Positions 61,522-64,000 of a DNA stretch of 64,000 bases are shown one piece after another. The notes under the pieces were generated by a model that ran no database searches, was not told where the DNA came from, and was given only the letters and a program-made list of their open reading frames with translations. This DNA is from Pararhizobium mangrovi (GTDB taxonomy: Bacteria; Pseudomonadota; Alphaproteobacteria; Rhizobiales; Rhizobiaceae). Numbering within the stretch: position 1 is the first letter of the stretch; each line of letters starts with the position of its first letter. The stretch spans positions 62,001-126,000 of the forward strand of contig NZ_VHLH01000004.1 of the NCBI RefSeq assembly GCF_006516965.1, given 5' to 3'. Both the position numbers and the translations under genes were made by a program.

Positions 61522-64000
61522 GTGACCGAGACCGCCGATCGCCGCGCACCCACCTTCGACGCGCCCTATGCTGGCGACGACGCCACGCTGCTTTCCCGCT
61601 TCGCCCGGGACGTGACTTTCACGAGGGCGCAGGACGAGGCGATCGACCGGCGCACGCGTGCTTCCGTCGAGGCGATCCGCGAGGGCGTCGGCACCATCGG
61701 CGGCGTCGACGACTTCCTGCGCGAATACGGGCTTTCCACGCGCGAAGGCCTCGCCCTGATGGTGCTCGCCGAAGCGCTGCTGCGCGTGCCGGACGCGGGC
61801 ACGCAGGACAAGCTCATCGAGGACAAGCTCAAGGAAGGCGGCTGGAGCGAACACGAGGCGCACGGCGATACGTGGTTCGTCAACGCTTCGGCCTGGGCCG
61901 TCGGCATGTCCGCTCGCGCCATCGGCCGCAGTGACACGCCCGAAGGCGTGGTGCGCTCCCTCGTGCGCCGCATGGGAATGCCGACCGTGCGCTCCGCGAC
62001 GCGCCAGGCCATGCGCTTCCTCGGTTCGCACTTCGTGCTCGGCGAGACCATCAAGGATGCGCTCGGCAAGGCTTTGAAGAACGAAGCGCGCGGTTATCGA
62101 CACTCCTTCGACATGCTGGGCGAGGGCGCACGCACGCACGAGGACGCCCGCCAGTACCGGCAAGCCTATGCCGACGCGATCGAGGCGATCGGCAAGGCTG
62201 CCGACAGGGCCGAGGGCAATGCGGGGCTGCCGGACCGCATGGGCATTTCCGTCAAGCTCTCCGCGCTGCACCCGCGCTACCTCGCGACCCATCGCGAGGA
62301 GGTGCTGAGGGAACTCGTGCCCGACCTGCTCGCGCTCGCGCAGAAGGCGAGGGCGCATGACCTGAACTTCACCGTCGATGCCGAGGAGGCCGACCGGCTC
62401 GAACTCTCGCTCGAGGTGATCGAGCGTGTCTTCGCCGATCCTTCGCTCGCAGGCTGGGAAGGCTTCGGACTGGCGATCCAGGCCTACCAGAAGCGCGCGC
62501 CGGCCGTCGTCGACCACGTCGCGGCGCTCTGTCGTGCCCACGATCGCCGCATGATGGTGCGCCTCGTGAAGGGCGCCTACTGGGATACGGAGATCAAGCG
62601 GGCGCAGGAGCGCGGCCTCGACGATTACCCGGTCTTTACGCGCAAGGCGGCCACCGATCTCTGCTACCTCGCATGCGCGAAGAAGATGCTCGAACAGCGC
62701 GAATGCCTCTTCCCGCAGTTCGCCACGCACAACGCGCTGACGGTCGCGACGATCTTCGAGATGGCCGGCGACGATCGGTCCGGCTTCGAGTTCCAGCGCC
62801 TGCACGGCATGGGCGAGGCGCTCTACGAAGACCTGATGAAGAGCAACGACCGCGTGCCCTGCCGCATCTACGCGCCGGTCGGCGGCTATCGCGACCTGCT
62901 CGCCTATCTCGTCCGCCGCCTTCTCGAAAACGGCGCCAATTCCTCCTTCGTCGCGGTTGCGGGAGACCGGGACGTGCCGGTCGAGACGCTGCTCGAACGG
63001 CCGGCGGACAAGCTCGATCTTTCGGCGGCCGACGGCGGACGCCATCCGCGCATTCCGTTTCCGCGCGATATCTACGGTGCGCGCAGGAACAGCGCGGGCC
63101 TCGAGTTCGGTGACCGCCGGCAGCTGTCCGCACTGGTCGAAGGAATGGGAAAGGCACCGGTCTCCGTCGATGCCGTGCCGCTTCATCCGGGCGCAACAAC
63201 GCGCGGGAACGAACGGAAGGCCGTCTCGCCCGCCGACCACGACCGTGTCCTCGGCAGCGTGCGCTTTTCCGATGTCGACGACGTCGATGCCGTCGTGCGC
63301 AGCGCGCAGGACGGCTTCACGCGCTGGTCGCGTCGGCCGGTCGAGGAACGCGCGGCCGTTCTCGAACGGATCGGCGACCTGTTCGAGGAAAACCGCGACC
63401 GGCTGATGGCGCTGCTTTCCCACGAGGCGGGCAAGACGCTCGACGACGGGTTGGCGGAACTGCGCGAGGCGACGGACTTTTGCCGCTACTACGCGCATCA
63501 GGCGCGCGCCACTTTCGGTGAGGTTCGGCGCATGCCGGGACCGACGGGCGAGGACAATCGTTACGGCTGGCGCGGTCGCGGCGTGTTCGTGTGCATCTCG
63601 CCCTGGAACTTCCCAATGGCGATCTTCACCGGCCAGATCGCCGCCGCGCTCGTCTCGGGCAATGCGGTGATCGCCAAGCCTGCCGAACAGACGCCCCTGA
63701 TCGCCTACGAGATCGTCCGACTGATGCATCGGGCGGGCGTGCCGGAGGATGCGCTCGCCTATATGCCGGGCGAGGGCGATGTCGGTGCGGCACTGACGGC
63801 CCACCCCGCGATCGCCGGCGTCGCCTTTACCGGATCCATCGAGACCGCGCACGCGATCAATCGCGCGCTTGCGGCCAAGGATGGGCCGATCGCGCCGCTG
63901 ATCGCCGAAACCGGCGGGCTGAACGCGATGGTCGTCGACGCGACGGCGTTACCCGAGCAGGTTGCCGACGACGTGGTCATGTCCGCCTTTCGCTCCGTCG
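61522..64000 (+). CDS. putA: Bifunctional proline dehydrogenase/L-glutamate gamma-semialdehyde dehydrogenase (partial, 3' end outside window)
   Basis: PutA oxidises proline to glutamate in two steps. The frame is open from GTG 61522 (GAAGGA 8 nt upstream) to the window end, about 826 of ~1,200 codons. The proline dehydrogenase barrel ([54 protein letters not shown]) is complete. The aldehyde dehydrogenase half begins ([45 protein letters not shown]) and is cut before the catalytic Cys. There is no N-terminal ribbon-helix-helix domain, so it is not the autoregulatory trifunctional type. Confidence 0.95.
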   Translation, partial: MTETADRRAPTFDAPYAGDDATLLSRFARDVTFTRAQDEAIDRRTRASVEAIREGVGTIGGVDDFLREYGLSTREGLALMVLAEALLRVPDAGTQDKLIEDKLKEGGWSEHEAHGDTWFVNASAWAVGMSARAIGRSDTPEGVVRSLVRRMGMPTVRSATRQAMRFLGSHFVLGETIKDALGKALKNEARGYRHSFDMLGEGARTHEDARQYRQAYADAIEAIGKAADRAEGNAGLPDRMGISVKLSALHPRYLATHREEVLRELVPDLLALAQKARAHDLNFTVDAEEADRLELSLEVIERVFADPSLAGWEGFGLAIQAYQKRAPAVVDHVAALCRAHDRRMMVRLVKGAYWDTEIKRAQERGLDDYPVFTRKAATDLCYLACAKKMLEQRECLFPQFATHNALTVATIFEMAGDDRSGFEFQRLHGMGEALYEDLMKSNDRVPCRIYAPVGGYRDLLAYLVRRLLENGANSSFVAVAGDRDVPVETLLERPADKLDLSAADGGRHPRIPFPRDIYGARRNSAGLEFGDRRQLSALVEGMGKAPVSVDAVPLHPGATTRGNERKAVSPADHDRVLGSVRFSDVDDVDAVVRSAQDGFTRWSRRPVEERAAVLERIGDLFEENRDRLMALLSHEAGKTLDDGLAELREATDFCRYYAHQARATFGEVRRMPGPTGEDNRYGWRGRGVFVCISPWNFPMAIFTGQIAAALVSGNAVIAKPAEQTPLIAYEIVRLMHRAGVPEDALAYMPGEGDVGAALTAHPAIAGVAFTGSIETAHAINRALAAKDGPIAPLIAETGGLNAMVVDATALPEQVADDVVMSAFRSV

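Noticed and set aside
61465-63852. A 795-codon open frame on the minus strand
   Set aside because: It is the mirror of putA. The plus-strand frame has complete proline and aldehyde dehydrogenase motifs, and the mirror frame has none.
1-64000. tRNA, rRNA, tmRNA, CRISPR, insertion sequences and phage genes
   Set aside because: Reading the intergenic regions showed no T-loop-like GTTCRANTC with matching acceptor stem, no regularly spaced repeats, no transposase or integrase motifs and no long terminal inverted repeats.

Overview
The window is high-GC, gene-dense chromosomal DNA of an alphaproteobacterium, almost certainly of the Rhizobiales/Hyphomicrobiales. The grounds are a RirA iron regulator, a NolR-like ArsR regulator, an RNase E with a large acidic insertion in its S1 region, an amiC-mrcA-prfB block, and a LOV histidine kinase with a single-domain response regulator. 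Two complete osmoprotectant systems (ectoine synthesis and choline uptake) suggest a halotolerant or marine member. An Aurantimonadaceae- or Martelella-like lineage is possible, but the genus cannot be settled from the sequence. No tRNA, rRNA, CRISPR array, insertion sequence or prophage was seen.

Layout. 1-3.7 kb: accC (cut by the window edge) and accB, a DsbA-family thiol oxidoreductase and a PLP aminotransferase. 3.8-12.8 kb: rne on the minus strand, then amiC, mrcA and prfB, the last with a textbook +1 frameshift site. 12.8-16.9 kb: a LapG-type cysteine protease, PilZ and PAS proteins, a rhomboid protease and a CBS protein. 16.9-21.1 kb: folE-hisI, a NifU-like scaffold, yidD and thrS. 21.2-27.0 kb: a secreted PEGA-like protein, two flavoenzymes, an XRE regulator with a divergent methyltransferase, a DnaJ-like protein and a secreted NTF2-like protein.

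27.1-31.7 kb is the ectoine island: ectA-ectB-ectC-ask on the minus strand, with a divergent MarR-family ectR. Both promoters in the shared gap can be read, and each carries an EctR-box-like dyad. Next comes a 640-residue M20-hydrolase-like protein that has lost catalytic and metal-binding residues and carries a long acidic tail. 34.4-46.5 kb holds two dipeptide/oligopeptide ABC operons; the second appears to end in a DmpA-type P1 aminopeptidase gene. 46.8-51.7 kb: an alpha-glucosidase, an adenine deaminase, a class II aldolase and a divergent RutR-like TetR regulator with a near-perfect palindrome in front of it.

52.6-55.2 kb is a signalling and regulatory stretch: LOV kinase, response regulator, rirA with an Irr-box-like site, and a NolR-like regulator. 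55.4-59.8 kb is choXWV (choline uptake) followed by a HugZ-like gene, with betI divergent and a BetI-type operator between them. The window closes with a cytochrome c, an unrecognised coiled-coil protein and the 5' part of putA. Together the genes describe an organism that scavenges peptides, choline, proline and purines and protects itself against salt. Several local regulators sit next to the operons they probably control, with recognisable operators.
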